A DNA stretch of 64,000 nucleotides from a virus (IMGVR_UViG_3300042691_013609:1-64000), one strand, 5' to 3'. Counted from the stretch's first letter, positions 8,896 through 19,583 are shown. The notes: generated by a model not told the origin, from the letters alone. Translations and numbers: made by a program.

Positions 8896-10170
8896 TTGGA
8901 TAAGGTAACGTTTTTAAAAAGACTTGTCAACGATATTTATAATGGCGAGAGAAAATCTTGGAAAGAATATTCAAATGAGTATCTCCCTGGTGACCCCGAA
9001 GGACTAAGACAAGTTTGGAGATCATTCAAGGACAGGACTTTTAAAAATGGGGATTGGGTATATAACGTCAAAATAGAGCCTGAGCTTTATCAAAAAGCTG
9101 AGTATGCCATATTAAACACATCTCCATTAAATGTCTCTCTAGGTGAAGAACAGCCGATTTTATCGGCACTAAAACCTGACGGGACTATAATGAATATAGA
9201 AGAATATTGCGATTATTATTCTATACCAGTTGATCATGTAAAATCTTTCAAATTAGTAACTCACTCTGGAAAGGGTGCGTACTATAACATAACTTCCGCA
9301 TCTATTAATTTAGAGACAGACAAGTTTAAAGATTTTGCAGCAGCTATTCTAAATGATTTATCAAAAATAAATACCTTACCAATCACAAAGAGTAGGGATG
9401 AGGTGAAAGACCCTCATCTCCTTCTTTTAAGTTTAGCTGATTTACATATTGGAAAGTTAGCTGAATCATTTGAAACAGGAGAAGATTATAATAATCAGAT
9501 CGCTGTAAAAAGAGCAAAAGAGGGTGTGGCTGGTATTCTAAATAAGTCATCAGGGTTTCCTATAGAAAAAATTATTTTCGTAGGAGGTAATGATATTCTA
9601 CACATAGATAATCCAAAAAGAACCACTACATCTGGAACACCACAAGATACTGATGGCATGTGGTACTCAAACTTTTTGGTAGCTAAACAATTATACATAG
9701 AAATAATTGACAGCCTACTTTCAGTATCAGATGTTCATTTTGTTTTTAATCCTAGTAACCATGATTATATGACTGGTTTCTTTTTGGCGGATTTAATAAA
9801 GACATACTATAAAGACTGCAAAAACATAACATTCGATTGCAGTTTATCACATAGGAAATATATTACTTACGGAGACAATTTAATAGGAACAACTCATGGA
9901 GATGGGGCAAAGGTAGAAAATTTGCCCCTTTTAATGGCACATGAATCACCTGATTGGAGCTCTTGTAAACATAGGTATATTTATTTCCATCATATACACC
10001 ACAAGACATCAAAAGATTATTTAGGCGTTTGTGTTGAATCACTTAGAAGTCCATCAAGCGCTGATAGCTGGCACCATAGAAATGGTTACCAGCATGCCCC
10101 AAAGGCTGTAGAAGGATTTATACATCACCCAAAATTTGGACAAATAGCCAAGTTAACTCATTTATTCTAA
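8896..10170 (+). CDS. calcineurin-like metallophosphoesterase, 424 aa
   Basis: The catalytic motifs of a dimetal phosphoesterase appear in order: DLH (182-184), GGND (230-233), SNHD (287-290), THGDG (near 337) and HHIHH (near 367). The N-terminal 60 residues look like a helical DNA-binding segment (GERKSWKEYSNEYLPGDPEG). The start is TTG at 8896; no ATG occurs until residue 99, inside the folded part, so the TTG start is likely. The substrate is unknown; related phage enzymes are annotated as nucleases or phosphodiesterases. The stop overlaps the next ATG by one base. Confidence 0.8.
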   Translation: MDKVTFLKRLVNDIYNGERKSWKEYSNEYLPGDPEGLRQVWRSFKDRTFKNGDWVYNVKIEPELYQKAEYAILNTSPLNVSLGEEQPILSALKPDGTIMNIEEYCDYYSIPVDHVKSFKLVTHSGKGAYYNITSASINLETDKFKDFAAAILNDLSKINTLPITKSRDEVKDPHLLLLSLADLHIGKLAESFETGEDYNNQIAVKRAKEGVAGILNKSSGFPIEKIIFVGGNDILHIDNPKRTTTSGTPQDTDGMWYSNFLVAKQLYIEIIDSLLSVSDVHFVFNPSNHDYMTGFFLADLIKTYYKDCKNITFDCSLSHRKYITYGDNLIGTTHGDGAKVENLPLLMAHESPDWSSCKHRYIYFHHIHHKTSKDYLGVCVESLRSPSSADSWHHRNGYQHAPKAVEGFIHHPKFGQIAKLTHLF

Positions 10171-10340
10171 TGAAGATAATTTATTGGGTTGTATCTAGAA
10201 ATAATTCTAATATAAATCATTTTTCAGTAACAGGGGAGGGTAGTATTGAAGAGGAATGCTATGTTGATGCTATAAACAAAGTAAATGAAATGGTTCCTTT
10301 TCAAAAAAACGTTCAATTACAGAAGATAACTACTATATGA
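10170..10340 (+). CDS. small hypothetical protein, 56 aa
   Basis: ATG 10170 shares a base with the preceding TAA, and TGA 10338-10340 overlaps the next ATG. The 56 residues begin MKIIYWVVSRNN and contain an acidic centre (GEGSIEEEC). Overlaps at both ends argue that it is translated. Function unknown. Confidence 0.6.
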   Translation: MKIIYWVVSRNNSNINHFSVTGEGSIEEECYVDAINKVNEMVPFQKNVQLQKITTI

Positions 10341-11014
10341 AGATAAGGGATATTATATCTAGATTTAGACATTTTGGAGAAGATATGTCTGGGTATGTAA
10401 GTGATGACACTTCATACTCAGATCTTGCTATTTATGACCAATTAGTTACAGCTAGATCTGTTATAGCACACGATAGGGCTAAAACAGCAAAAGAATATTT
10501 TTCAGATGCTATGTTTCAAACACTACCATGTGTTATGTTTGAAGAGGTTGATTCAAATGAATGCGGTTTAATACCTCCATCTGGTTGTAAAATATTAAAA
10601 TCAACTTGTCCTATACCAAATACATTGAAGCTTATTTCAGTAACTAGCCAGTTAGGAAATAAGACATTTGATTTAGTTAGATGGGATCAGGCTGAAGGAA
10701 AACTTAATAGCAGAATAAAATCTATTAAGGATTCTACTTTTGCTACAATGAGGAAAATCGGTGAGAACCATTATCTTTATTTATTAAATAATGAAAATTT
10801 AAAAAACGCAGTTATAGTTGCGATTTTTGAAGATCCTGTAAAAGCGGCTCAATTTTGTGGGGATAAAGAGGCTTTGTGTAATCCGCTGGATTTAGATTTC
10901 CATACTGATTATAAGTTAATTGACCCTATATTAAAATACACTTGGGATACAGCAGTAAGTGTCAGAAGAGCAGCTAAACCGGATTTAGCTAATGACGACA
11001 CAAACTCTCAATAA
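10337..11014 (+). CDS. putative head-tail adaptor / ring protein, 225 aa
   Basis: A helical N-terminus (RDIISRFRHFGEDMSGYVSD), a beta-rich centre and a helical C-terminus fit the small adaptor proteins that sit between portal and tail in podoviruses. It lies with two further genes directly before the large muzzle-type gene, the usual place of such components. Assignment rests on position and general shape; no diagnostic residue can be named. Confidence 0.45.
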   Translation: MKIRDIISRFRHFGEDMSGYVSDDTSYSDLAIYDQLVTARSVIAHDRAKTAKEYFSDAMFQTLPCVMFEEVDSNECGLIPPSGCKILKSTCPIPNTLKLISVTSQLGNKTFDLVRWDQAEGKLNSRIKSIKDSTFATMRKIGENHYLYLLNNENLKNAVIVAIFEDPVKAAQFCGDKEALCNPLDLDFHTDYKLIDPILKYTWDTAVSVRRAAKPDLANDDTNSQ

Positions 11015-11562
11015 TGAATAAAAAGGAAGTAAGATCAAACTTCGAGCAAACTGGAATAGACTGCAAACTTACAAACCACAATTGGGATAAAAGTAAAAAA
11101 GGTAAAGTAAGATTTGCATATATGCTTACTCATCTCCACGATTATTACGTAAGCAAATTAAAGAATGAAGGCAGGCAACCAACTTTAGATAAAAAAGATT
11201 GGATGCTATTCATAAAAAGTTATTTAAAAGCGGTAGCGGAAAGAACGGTTTCTGAAGGTTTCATATTCATAATGCCATATCATTTAGGCAGAAGGTATAT
11301 GAAAAAATCAAATAGAAGAGGATTTGTACCAAACCCGAAAGAAAATAAGTTTTCACAAACTTTAAATCTTCATTCTTTTAGAAAATTTTATAGTATCAAA
11401 TGGGATAAAGAATTAGCTCATTTCAAGAATAGAACCTTATGGAGGCTGGACACTTGTTCTGAAGTTGATTCTATGGTGGTAGATGAAGTTAAAAATAATA
11501 ACAAACCACTATTAGACAGACCTCTTATTGGGTTCGCCCATAAGGAGTCTAAATGGACTTAA
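11014..11562 (+). CDS. conserved small basic phage protein, 182 aa
   Basis: Basic protein with the signature FIMPYHLGRRYMKK in the middle and FYSIKWDKE near residue 128. From memory this pattern (a +LPxxLG+ strand followed by KWDK) recurs in a small protein encoded among head-tail genes of crAss-like phages. The biochemical role is unknown. The start overlaps the previous stop by one base. Confidence 0.5.
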   Translation: MNKKEVRSNFEQTGIDCKLTNHNWDKSKKGKVRFAYMLTHLHDYYVSKLKNEGRQPTLDKKDWMLFIKSYLKAVAERTVSEGFIFIMPYHLGRRYMKKSNRRGFVPNPKENKFSQTLNLHSFRKFYSIKWDKELAHFKNRTLWRLDTCSEVDSMVVDEVKNNNKPLLDRPLIGFAHKESKWT

Positions 11563-11571
11563 TAAAAAACT

Positions 11572-12543
11572 ATGGCAAACTTTAACTACATACCATTAGA
11601 CCCTATTATAGAGGATTGGATAGAAGATAATAAATTAACCCAAGATCAAGTATCAAAAACAAGATTGAAGAGGTGGGCGGTTGATATCGCTAAAGACTTT
11701 CTTACAGTAGATGCATCTAAACATAAGATAGCTGTCCTACAAGTAAACAATACAAAAGCTGAATTACCGGCGGACTTTCATACAATAATATCTGTTGCTT
11801 ACAGAATTTATGATGATAAAAAAGATTGTACTACGGTACAAAGAGTTAGCCAATATACGCAAAGACAATACGGGCAAGATTGTGATTTAGAGATAAGAGT
11901 TAAATGCAATAAATGCCAAAGTACAGATTGTTCTTGCAATAGAGGAGTGGTAGAAGTCGATGTAAATAAAATATGGGAAATGGAAAATCCTTGGTACTAT
12001 AATGCATCAAGATTTGGAAGACCCTTAGATTCAACAGACTTATACGACCCAAAAAGAGAAAACGGATTTAGGTTGATGGCCTATTCAACAAATCCATATC
12101 ACAATGCACAATACCATGTTCCCAGCTGTGTAAACCTGCATTGCCACAATTGTGAGTTTCATTACACAATTGATCTGCCTTTCATCGAGACAGACATAAT
12201 GACCAAAAATGAGAACGCTGAACTGTTAATCTCTTATTTAGGAAAGAGGACAGATCACAAAGGAGACCCGCTTATTCCAGACATTACTTCTGCCATTGAA
12301 GCTATTGAATACCAGCTTTCATATAAATGGTATAGAGGTGAGTTTGTATCCACTGGGTCTCCTATCGCTCAGAGGATGTATCAAGAAAGCGAACAAAAAA
12401 GAGATAGATCCGCAGGAAGAGCTAAGACTGAATTGGCAATCCCAGATAAGGATGAATTCATTGCATTTACTTCCGAAATTCTTGGAAATAGGCCAAGAGT
12501 AAACGGCCCTACTTTTACTAGAAATATAACTACGAAATACTAA
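11572..12543 (+). CDS. putative tail ring / tubular protein, 323 aa
   Basis: The N-terminal helix (IEDWIEDNKLTQDQVSKTRL) and the strand ELPADFHTIISVAYRI match the style of tail tubular or ring proteins of short-tailed phages. A small Cys cluster (CNKCQSTDCSC, about 123-133) and a later CHNC suggest bound metal or disulfides. The C-terminal part LLISYLGKRTDHKGDPLIPD followed by helices is also characteristic of the neck-protein group, from memory. It sits directly before the muzzle-type gene. Confidence 0.55.
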   Translation: MANFNYIPLDPIIEDWIEDNKLTQDQVSKTRLKRWAVDIAKDFLTVDASKHKIAVLQVNNTKAELPADFHTIISVAYRIYDDKKDCTTVQRVSQYTQRQYGQDCDLEIRVKCNKCQSTDCSCNRGVVEVDVNKIWEMENPWYYNASRFGRPLDSTDLYDPKRENGFRLMAYSTNPYHNAQYHVPSCVNLHCHNCEFHYTIDLPFIETDIMTKNENAELLISYLGKRTDHKGDPLIPDITSAIEAIEYQLSYKWYRGEFVSTGSPIAQRMYQESEQKRDRSAGRAKTELAIPDKDEFIAFTSEILGNRPRVNGPTFTRNITTKY

Positions 12544-12548
12544 AAACT

Positions 12549-15500
12549 ATGGCAGTTGCCGATTTAACAAATACGTTTGAGAAAGGGATGCTACAGGACT
12601 CCCTGAAGTATCTCCAGGTGGGCGGTACGTACCGATACGCTAGGAATATGACGAAGGGGGATAGGAATGCTATCGGCTATGGTTTGGCGGTTGAAGAAAG
12701 CAATAAAAAAGTACATACCTTTGATCATAAAGTAGTAGGTGCATATTACGTAGAGTCATTAGATGCTTCTGTTTATTTCACAGCAGACGGATCTATACAC
12801 TTATTTGACCATACAAAATTAGAGTCTACTTTTGTCTGTAAAGACGAAGAGTTTGGTTGTGATTGGAATTTTAGAGAATGTGAATGGATTTCAGCCACAT
12901 TTAAAACAGACCAACCATGCGATGAGACAAAGGTGTATTGGTCTTCTGGTTGTGACTATTATGTAGTTAACATCACAGAGATGTTAAATCCAAAAAGAAA
13001 GAAGGCCATTGTAGATGGAATAGCTAATGAATATTCCAGTGCATGTACTTATACTTGTGATTATTTTAAGTTAATGAAATGTATTTGTTCTCCTAATTTA
13101 ACACCTATTATTTCAGATAAAGGAGGGCACAAATTAACAGGAGGTACTTACCAATTTTTGGTACAATTGGAAGACAATGGCGGAAACACTACGAATTGGT
13201 TTTCTGCAACTGATCCAGTATCAGTACCATCTGAAAATAATCAGCCGGGAGAAATGTCGCTTTCTTCTATAAAAGTACATATAACAAATTTAGATTGTAG
13301 ATACGATAAAGTAAATATCGCTGTTATAAAAACAGTCGATGGAGTATCTACTGCTAGAATAGTAGAGACAAGACATTATACTACAGATGGTATTACTTAT
13401 ACCTATTATGGTCAGGACAGAGGAAGAGATATATCTCTTTTAGAGATCCAGGCGAAAAGAAAAATGTTTATAAAGGGGCAGGATTTAATACAGAAAGATT
13501 CTCAATTATACCTATATAACATAAGACAAGAGAAAAACTTAAATATGCAGAGGAGGGTACTGGATGAAGCAGTACTTTCTTTCATTGAGATTGAGACTAC
13601 CGCAAAGATGGTTGAAAAACACGGAATGCGGACTTTAGAGAGGGGAGAAAATTATTTATTTGGTGTTGTGTACAACTATTGTGACGGAACACACTCCCCT
13701 GTTTTTTTAATGAAACCAAATGGAGGGGAAACTTTACCTGGGGCAAAACCTGTTAATCTTAATGACTCAACAGGTACAGATCAAAAAGTTACAAGGCCGA
13801 GAGGGTCTGCTTCAGGAGAAGGAGGTCTTTTAGGATGTCCAGGAGGTAGATGTGGAGGATGTGCTTCTGGCGGTTGTGGATCTGGAGGATCTTCCGGATC
13901 TTTCCAAGGTTTGTCAATACCAACACCAGGCGATAATAATGATAATGATGTATCAGGAAATGGTGTTTTAGGCAACATACAAAATTGGGACACAAATATA
14001 CAAGACACAGTTGATGCCGCTAAATGTGATGATTGTACGGAGCCTTGGTGCTGCGATCAAGAAACTTCTGAATGTATAGACTGCGGAAGCAATAATTGTG
14101 AAGGATGTCAAAAAGATGAGGAAGCTATCGCAAATGATATGCCAAACATCCAAGACATCATCGGTAAGCACACTGACGAGCTCACAAAAGCTATATTAGA
14201 TAAAGATCCTGATTATCCTTCGCAAACATTTAAAACTGCCGCAGAAGAGCTTATAAAGGCTACAAATGAAGCAGAGTTTATTGTTGTAAAAAAGAGTGAT
14301 TTTAAAATATCAGTAAGCACAGGATCTTCAAGTACAGGTGGCGGGGGTCCAATTTTAGGTATAGCTTCAGATGAAGGTGGAGGTGGTGGTAACCAAACAC
14401 CTCCTGCCAGATCAGATTGGGCTGACGAATACACAGATGGAAATGGAGAATTCTTATTAGAAGAAGAGCCAAAAGTTGTAGGTAGATTTGCTCCAGGAGT
14501 AAAAGAAACGGAGGAAAGATATCCAGATTCAGTAGATTGTGATGGTGAATTTTTATACGGCTCAATGGCCAATAAAAAATTACAGTTATTTAGAACACCA
14601 GTATCTGATGTATCTCCTATAGTAGAACCAACAGCGGTTAATGTGCCTTCAAAATATTCAACCACTGATCCAATATATGCTGTAAAAATAAGACTTTTAG
14701 GTCTTGAAGTTAATAACGTCCCACAACCTACAGACGAAGATTTACCAAAACCTTTATGTCCAAATAACCCTTATTCTATTGTAATGGTTCAAAGGGACGA
14801 AATTAATAGTACTGTACAGGCTAAAGGTATATTTTTTGGCACTTTTGAGGCAAATGCTGGCGATGCAGTTTACACATACCCAAGACACGCAGCTAATTCT
14901 AACACAAGAGTTGATAGATGGATTGGGACAGCTGATAACTCTAGAAGAGACTACAGTAAACCAGGCCCTGGTCCAGGGTTATGTTTTTTTGGTTTAGATA
15001 CAGCTATAGGAAAAGTAGGTCTTTCTGGAAAAACCCTTAGAGTTGAAGGCACATACAGAGGGACTGGTTTTAGATATGGGTTATACGAAAAAGGTAAAGA
15101 GCCATCAGAAGCTTTAACTGGAAGAAGAATTGACCAAAGAGGAACTAGACAATATTTAAACTTAAATGCCCCTTTTGTAAATATAAAAGGGCAACTATTC
15201 TTTGATAGGTCTAAGGAATATTCTATAAATACTGTAGGGTATATAGAAGCAGATTCTGTTTCGGAAATAACCGGGGCTAAAAATAGGGTATCATCAAAAA
15301 ATAGAGAAAGTTTTGTTTATATAGAGTCAGATTTTAAAGAGTCGGATACTGATGATTCTTTCAAAACAGACACTTTAAATCATCAAAAAGGAATAAGTGG
15401 CTTTGGTAGATATGCTGCCATAGTGAGAGACATACCAGATCAATACGGTTCAGTTAATGGAATGTCTTTTATAAAGACTGGTTTAGAACCAAGAGGTTTT

Positions 15501-17618
15501 GGAAATACTTATAAAGGTATTGTTGGAGATACTTTTATTGGTCCTTATTCTTTTGTTAGAAAAGCATATGTATCAGATAAAGTAGGTAACTCATTTCCTA
15601 CCCCAGAAAGAGACAGAACTGTATGTGATAGCCCGAATGATTTATTATTACAACAATTTGGTTTAGATTTTTACTCCACAAAATTACCTATAAGCGGCGA
15701 TAGATCTGATGCTAAAAACTGGGCAGGTGGATATTTAGATGGTATTGGTGAGGGTGATCCCCAGTTCGACTATTATTATCCAAAAGTAGTTAAAACATTA
15801 ATAACAACTTGGGTAGAAAGTAGAATTAATCCATGGTATAGAGCAACTGGTTTTGCCAGCGGTAAAGAAAGTGGTGAAGTGTTTTATCCTAAGTTAAAAG
15901 ATCTATATTTAGATAGTAATTCAAATTCTCAAAAACACCCTTGGGAAGAATCATTCTTAAATAGATTTTATTATAGACTTGAGCAGCCGTCAGTAGCACA
16001 GCTTTTAAGAAAATATATAATAAAGACAATTATATTAATGGCCTTGCCTATGTTAGGTTTAGATAACCTAAACGATATGGAAGGCCCATTAGATACCACA
16101 GCCACTTTGTTAACTGCTCCAATTATGACAGCCTATTGGTATGTTATGAAGAACTTGTTAACAAGGAATGACTACTTAGATAGGATGCTTGGATTACCTT
16201 CCTGCCAAACAGACGCTGCCGGCGGAGAACCAGATAATTTTATAGAGAACTTTGAAGATAATTACCATGCGTACAATTATGACCACAGTAGGCTTAATAT
16301 TGTCAATGTATATCAGACTATGCCGTCTAACTATAATACATGCGATTGCGACGATTGCCTTAATAACCAAACTACTAATGAAGTCTTTTACTCAGGGAAA
16401 CAAGTCCAAGGTTCGCAAATAGATTTCTATAAACAATTCAAAGCATTAAGTTACTTAGTCATACCGGCAGATATAGGCAAGTTAAGAAAAATGTTTAATG
16501 TAAATGGAGATTTTTATGCACATACTTCTGATTTTATTATTCCTTTAAAATTCAAGAATGTAAATATTCAAACATCTATTGGAACGACAATGCTTGGTGG
16601 AGACCAGATATTAGACGAACCAACTCCATTCTTTGAAGGTGTACAAGAAGGTTTTGCTGGAAATATAGATCCGAATGCAGCCGTTAATACACAACTAGGA
16701 TATGTCTTTATTGACAGGGCAGCTAAAAAGATTTTCTTATTTAATGGCAAATCCCCTACTGATATTTCAGCTATAGGCATGAGCAGATTCTTCAATGAAC
16801 ATTTAGATATCTGCGAAGTTGATGACTGCCATGACGAAAAGAATGAAGATGGAACTTATTACTCAATAGGATACGACCCAGAATTCAAGAGACTTTTATT
16901 AACTAAAAAAGAATTGGACGAAGAGAAATCTTTTACAATGTCTTTAGATATGTCTAGCGAAAATCCAACTTGGGTATCATTCCATGACTATATACCGCAA
17001 CATTACATTTGGGATAGATCTAAACTTTATAGTATAAAAGATAAGTCTATTTACATGCACAATGCAAATGACGGTACTTACCGAACATTCTATGAAGAAG
17101 AGCATCCATCAGAAATAGAATTTGTAGCAGTTGGCGATTCAGAATCTTTTACTTACGACCACACATTTATAAATACTGAGGCGGAAAAAAATCAAGTAAA
17201 GAATTTAGATGAGACTTTCAATAAGATAGCTGCATATAATACAACAGAAGGTACTGGAACTAGGAACACAACTGTATTTGGTGATAATGCAGATACAAGA
17301 TTAAATCCAAATGCGGAGTACACAGAAACTGGCGATATAAAATTACATAAAGTAAAAAGAGGTTTTAGATTTAATACCTTAAAAGACAATGTAAAAAAGA
17401 ATTGCGGCGAGTATCCTTTAACTATAAAAGAAGAATGTAAACCAATAGAGAAAATAAACGAAAGCATCTTTAGTAATTCCCCGGAACAAAGAAGATCCTA
17501 CAGAGGAAAAGTACTACAAGATGACCATATAGTATACAGGTTTACATACGACAAAGACAAAGAAACTTTATTAAGACTACTAAGCGTAAAAACATATGCA
17601 AGCAAGGAAATTAGGTAA
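12549..17618 (+). CDS. large muzzle / tail-hub type virion protein, 1689 aa
   Basis: The N-terminus has the pattern KGMLQDSLKYLQVGGTYRYA, like the KGMN-D...GxYRxAxN start of very large tail or muzzle proteins of crAss-like phages. The body is beta-rich (RFAPGVKETEERYP, DYYYPKVVKTLITTWVESRI). Residues about 430-525 are an inserted Gly/Cys-rich segment (CGGCASGGCGSGG, later CCDQETSECIDCG). Near residue 1270 lies CDCDDCLNNQ. The first ~130 bases are much more GC-rich than the rest. The 3' end overlaps the next gene by 23 bases. Assembly of a tail tip or ejection gate is inferred. Confidence 0.6.
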   Translation: MAVADLTNTFEKGMLQDSLKYLQVGGTYRYARNMTKGDRNAIGYGLAVEESNKKVHTFDHKVVGAYYVESLDASVYFTADGSIHLFDHTKLESTFVCKDEEFGCDWNFRECEWISATFKTDQPCDETKVYWSSGCDYYVVNITEMLNPKRKKAIVDGIANEYSSACTYTCDYFKLMKCICSPNLTPIISDKGGHKLTGGTYQFLVQLEDNGGNTTNWFSATDPVSVPSENNQPGEMSLSSIKVHITNLDCRYDKVNIAVIKTVDGVSTARIVETRHYTTDGITYTYYGQDRGRDISLLEIQAKRKMFIKGQDLIQKDSQLYLYNIRQEKNLNMQRRVLDEAVLSFIEIETTAKMVEKHGMRTLERGENYLFGVVYNYCDGTHSPVFLMKPNGGETLPGAKPVNLNDSTGTDQKVTRPRGSASGEGGLLGCPGGRCGGCASGGCGSGGSSGSFQGLSIPTPGDNNDNDVSGNGVLGNIQNWDTNIQDTVDAAKCDDCTEPWCCDQETSECIDCGSNNCEGCQKDEEAIANDMPNIQDIIGKHTDELTKAILDKDPDYPSQTFKTAAEELIKATNEAEFIVVKKSDFKISVSTGSSSTGGGGPILGIASDEGGGGGNQTPPARSDWADEYTDGNGEFLLEEEPKVVGRFAPGVKETEERYPDSVDCDGEFLYGSMANKKLQLFRTPVSDVSPIVEPTAVNVPSKYSTTDPIYAVKIRLLGLEVNNVPQPTDEDLPKPLCPNNPYSIVMVQRDEINSTVQAKGIFFGTFEANAGDAVYTYPRHAANSNTRVDRWIGTADNSRRDYSKPGPGPGLCFFGLDTAIGKVGLSGKTLRVEGTYRGTGFRYGLYEKGKEPSEALTGRRIDQRGTRQYLNLNAPFVNIKGQLFFDRSKEYSINTVGYIEADSVSEITGAKNRVSSKNRESFVYIESDFKESDTDDSFKTDTLNHQKGISGFGRYAAIVRDIPDQYGSVNGMSFIKTGLEPRGFGNTYKGIVGDTFIGPYSFVRKAYVSDKVGNSFPTPERDRTVCDSPNDLLLQQFGLDFYSTKLPISGDRSDAKNWAGGYLDGIGEGDPQFDYYYPKVVKTLITTWVESRINPWYRATGFASGKESGEVFYPKLKDLYLDSNSNSQKHPWEESFLNRFYYRLEQPSVAQLLRKYIIKTIILMALPMLGLDNLNDMEGPLDTTATLLTAPIMTAYWYVMKNLLTRNDYLDRMLGLPSCQTDAAGGEPDNFIENFEDNYHAYNYDHSRLNIVNVYQTMPSNYNTCDCDDCLNNQTTNEVFYSGKQVQGSQIDFYKQFKALSYLVIPADIGKLRKMFNVNGDFYAHTSDFIIPLKFKNVNIQTSIGTTMLGGDQILDEPTPFFEGVQEGFAGNIDPNAAVNTQLGYVFIDRAAKKIFLFNGKSPTDISAIGMSRFFNEHLDICEVDDCHDEKNEDGTYYSIGYDPEFKRLLLTKKELDEEKSFTMSLDMSSENPTWVSFHDYIPQHYIWDRSKLYSIKDKSIYMHNANDGTYRTFYEEEHPSEIEFVAVGDSESFTYDHTFINTEAEKNQVKNLDETFNKIAAYNTTEGTGTRNTTVFGDNADTRLNPNAEYTETGDIKLHKVKRGFRFNTLKDNVKKNCGEYPLTIKEECKPIEKINESIFSNSPEQRRSYRGKVLQDDHIVYRFTYDKDKETLLRLLSVKTYASKEIR

Positions 17619-19554
17619 AATAAAAAGCCAAGGGATCTACCAATCAGGTGGGCCCCTTGGCAACTTTTTTGGTCAAACAGGCATAACAGATCCAAGTTCT
17701 TATTTTAAATCATACGGGCAAGCTGGCGATGCTTATAAAGGAATTTTTGGAGATGTCCAAAGTTCTGGGATGTTTGCCACAAGAGCACCACTTCCAGAGT
17801 GGGGAGACCAAACTGCCGAACAATATAGGCAGAAAGTAATATCAAACATGAAGTTAAAGAAAGTTGGTGACAAATATGAAACACCAGACGGACAATCTTT
17901 AACTTATGATGAAATTACAGACTTAGCCGGAAAGCTTTACGATCAAACAAAAGAAACTAATAAATCTTTCAACGAGGGAGCTCCAATGGCAGCCCAAATG
18001 GCGGGTTTGTTAGATTTAGGAAGAAGAGAGCAGGATGAGTTAAAAAACAAAAAAGAGACTATACAAAATTACCCAGTAGTTAAATCTTCATTTGCCCCAT
18101 CAGGTTTTGCAGAACAAGGTGGCTACAACAATTTAGTTAGTTTATTTGTTAATGGAGGGCAGCAGGCTATGGGATATAAGGATAATAGCCCTTATAGAAA
18201 CATGCCTTCTCAAGAATTTTACACAGATACGTTAACCATGGATGGTGTTAGCCGACCAATAATGGCTGTACCAAATGTAGGAAAACCTGTTGTGATGGCC
18301 CCTAATGGTGGTAATTATTATTTCCCAGGTGCTTCCCAAATAACAGAAGTTCCAATGGCGAGAGAGGGCGGAAATATGTATAAAGAAGATATAGACCATG
18401 CAAAGTTTGGTGACTTCTTTAAAAAAGTAGGTAATGTAGTTAGTGATTATGGAAGAGGTATGGCTGATTCTTTTGGTAATATGACTGGGTTATACGATAT
18501 TGGAAACGAAGGTTACAAAACAAAGTTTGGAAGAAAAATAGCTGGAAGTGTAGACAAGTATTCAAGAGGTATTGGTAAAGTAGTAGATCTAGCTGCTACA
18601 ACTTTAGGAGGACCCCTTGGTGGTGCTATTGTAGGCACTAAGAACGCAGCAGGCAAAATGATTAATCCCCAAGGTTTAGGTGCCGCACAAGAGCAAAGAA
18701 ATGCCGAAAGAGCCGATATGTTAAGTTCTTTAGATCCAACAGGAAGAAATAAAGGTATGGCAGGATTATCTTCTTTATTAGGAGGTTCTGGAGGAGCTGG
18801 TGGACTTGGAGCATTAGGAGGACTCCTTGGAGGAGCAGGTGGTGGTTTAGGTGGTCTTCTTGGAGGAGCAGGTGGGGCTGGTGGAATGCTTGGGGGTTTA
18901 CTTGGTGGAGGTTTACCTTTTGGAGAACAAGGAGGTAGAGCTTCCTATAGTAACTTAGTTAATTTATTCCAAGAGGGTGGTGAGCCACAAATGCAAATGA
19001 CTGAGGAAGAAATGGCAGCTATGGGCGGAATCCAAGAAGGGAATAAATTCATGGAATTGCCAAAAGAACAACAAATAGAAGTATATAAATCTTTAATAGA
19101 TTTCATATTAGAAAATGGGATAGACGCTTTAGAGGAACAATATCCAGAAGAGTACGAGTTCTTTGATATATTTAATGATTTCATAGAGGAGGCCGGAAGA
19201 GAGGATAACGAAGAAAATGACGATCAGGAGGAGGATGATAATGAAGAAGAAGGAAGTACTGTACAAGGAATGGCTAATGGCGGAATACCACAAAGATATA
19301 AAAATCTAGGATTTACTAAAGTAGGACAAAAAAGGCAATCCACAAGACCTGGTAAAAAGTGGATGGTGTTGGCTAAAAAAGGAGACCAATATAAAGTAGT
19401 CCACGGAGGCGCAAAAGGAATGTCTGATTTTACAAAACATAAAAACTTAAAAAGAAGAAAAAGATTCTGGGATAGAATGGGCGGAACGAACTCGTCAAAA
19501 GCAACAGATCCGTTCTCACCTCTATACTGGCATAAAAGATTTGGAACCTGGTAA
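17596..19554 (+). CDS. Gly-rich internal virion protein with Gly-Gly motifs, 652 aa
   Basis: Residues 15-19 read YQSGG. A repeated module EQGG...NLV-LF--GG occurs near 173-190 and 444-464. Residues about 394-442 are almost only Gly, Leu and Ala. The tail after about residue 560 is basic and contains KKWMVLAKKGD, KRRKRFWDRMGG and a final DPFSPLYWHKRFGTW, a C-terminal pattern I recognise from marine phage virion proteins. An acidic stretch (EDNEENDDQEEDDNEEE) precedes it. It is probably a cargo or scaffold-like virion protein that is processed; no enzymatic motif is seen. Confidence 0.6.
   Translation: MQARKLGKIKSQGIYQSGGPLGNFFGQTGITDPSSYFKSYGQAGDAYKGIFGDVQSSGMFATRAPLPEWGDQTAEQYRQKVISNMKLKKVGDKYETPDGQSLTYDEITDLAGKLYDQTKETNKSFNEGAPMAAQMAGLLDLGRREQDELKNKKETIQNYPVVKSSFAPSGFAEQGGYNNLVSLFVNGGQQAMGYKDNSPYRNMPSQEFYTDTLTMDGVSRPIMAVPNVGKPVVMAPNGGNYYFPGASQITEVPMAREGGNMYKEDIDHAKFGDFFKKVGNVVSDYGRGMADSFGNMTGLYDIGNEGYKTKFGRKIAGSVDKYSRGIGKVVDLAATTLGGPLGGAIVGTKNAAGKMINPQGLGAAQEQRNAERADMLSSLDPTGRNKGMAGLSSLLGGSGGAGGLGALGGLLGGAGGGLGGLLGGAGGAGGMLGGLLGGGLPFGEQGGRASYSNLVNLFQEGGEPQMQMTEEEMAAMGGIQEGNKFMELPKEQQIEVYKSLIDFILENGIDALEEQYPEEYEFFDIFNDFIEEAGREDNEENDDQEEDDNEEEGSTVQGMANGGIPQRYKNLGFTKVGQKRQSTRPGKKWMVLAKKGDQYKVVHGGAKGMSDFTKHKNLKRRKRFWDRMGGTNSSKATDPFSPLYWHKRFGTW
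18781..18921 (+). repeat. Gly/Leu/Ala-coding tandem repeat
   Basis: About 140 bases of imperfect short repeats built from units such as GGAGGAGCAGGTGG and GGTGGTCTTCTTGG. They encode a GLGGLLGGAGGAGG-type segment inside the 652-residue protein. Length variation between isolates is likely. Confidence 0.7.
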
Positions 19555-19583
19555 TAAAAATAAAATAATAAAAACTATAACAA

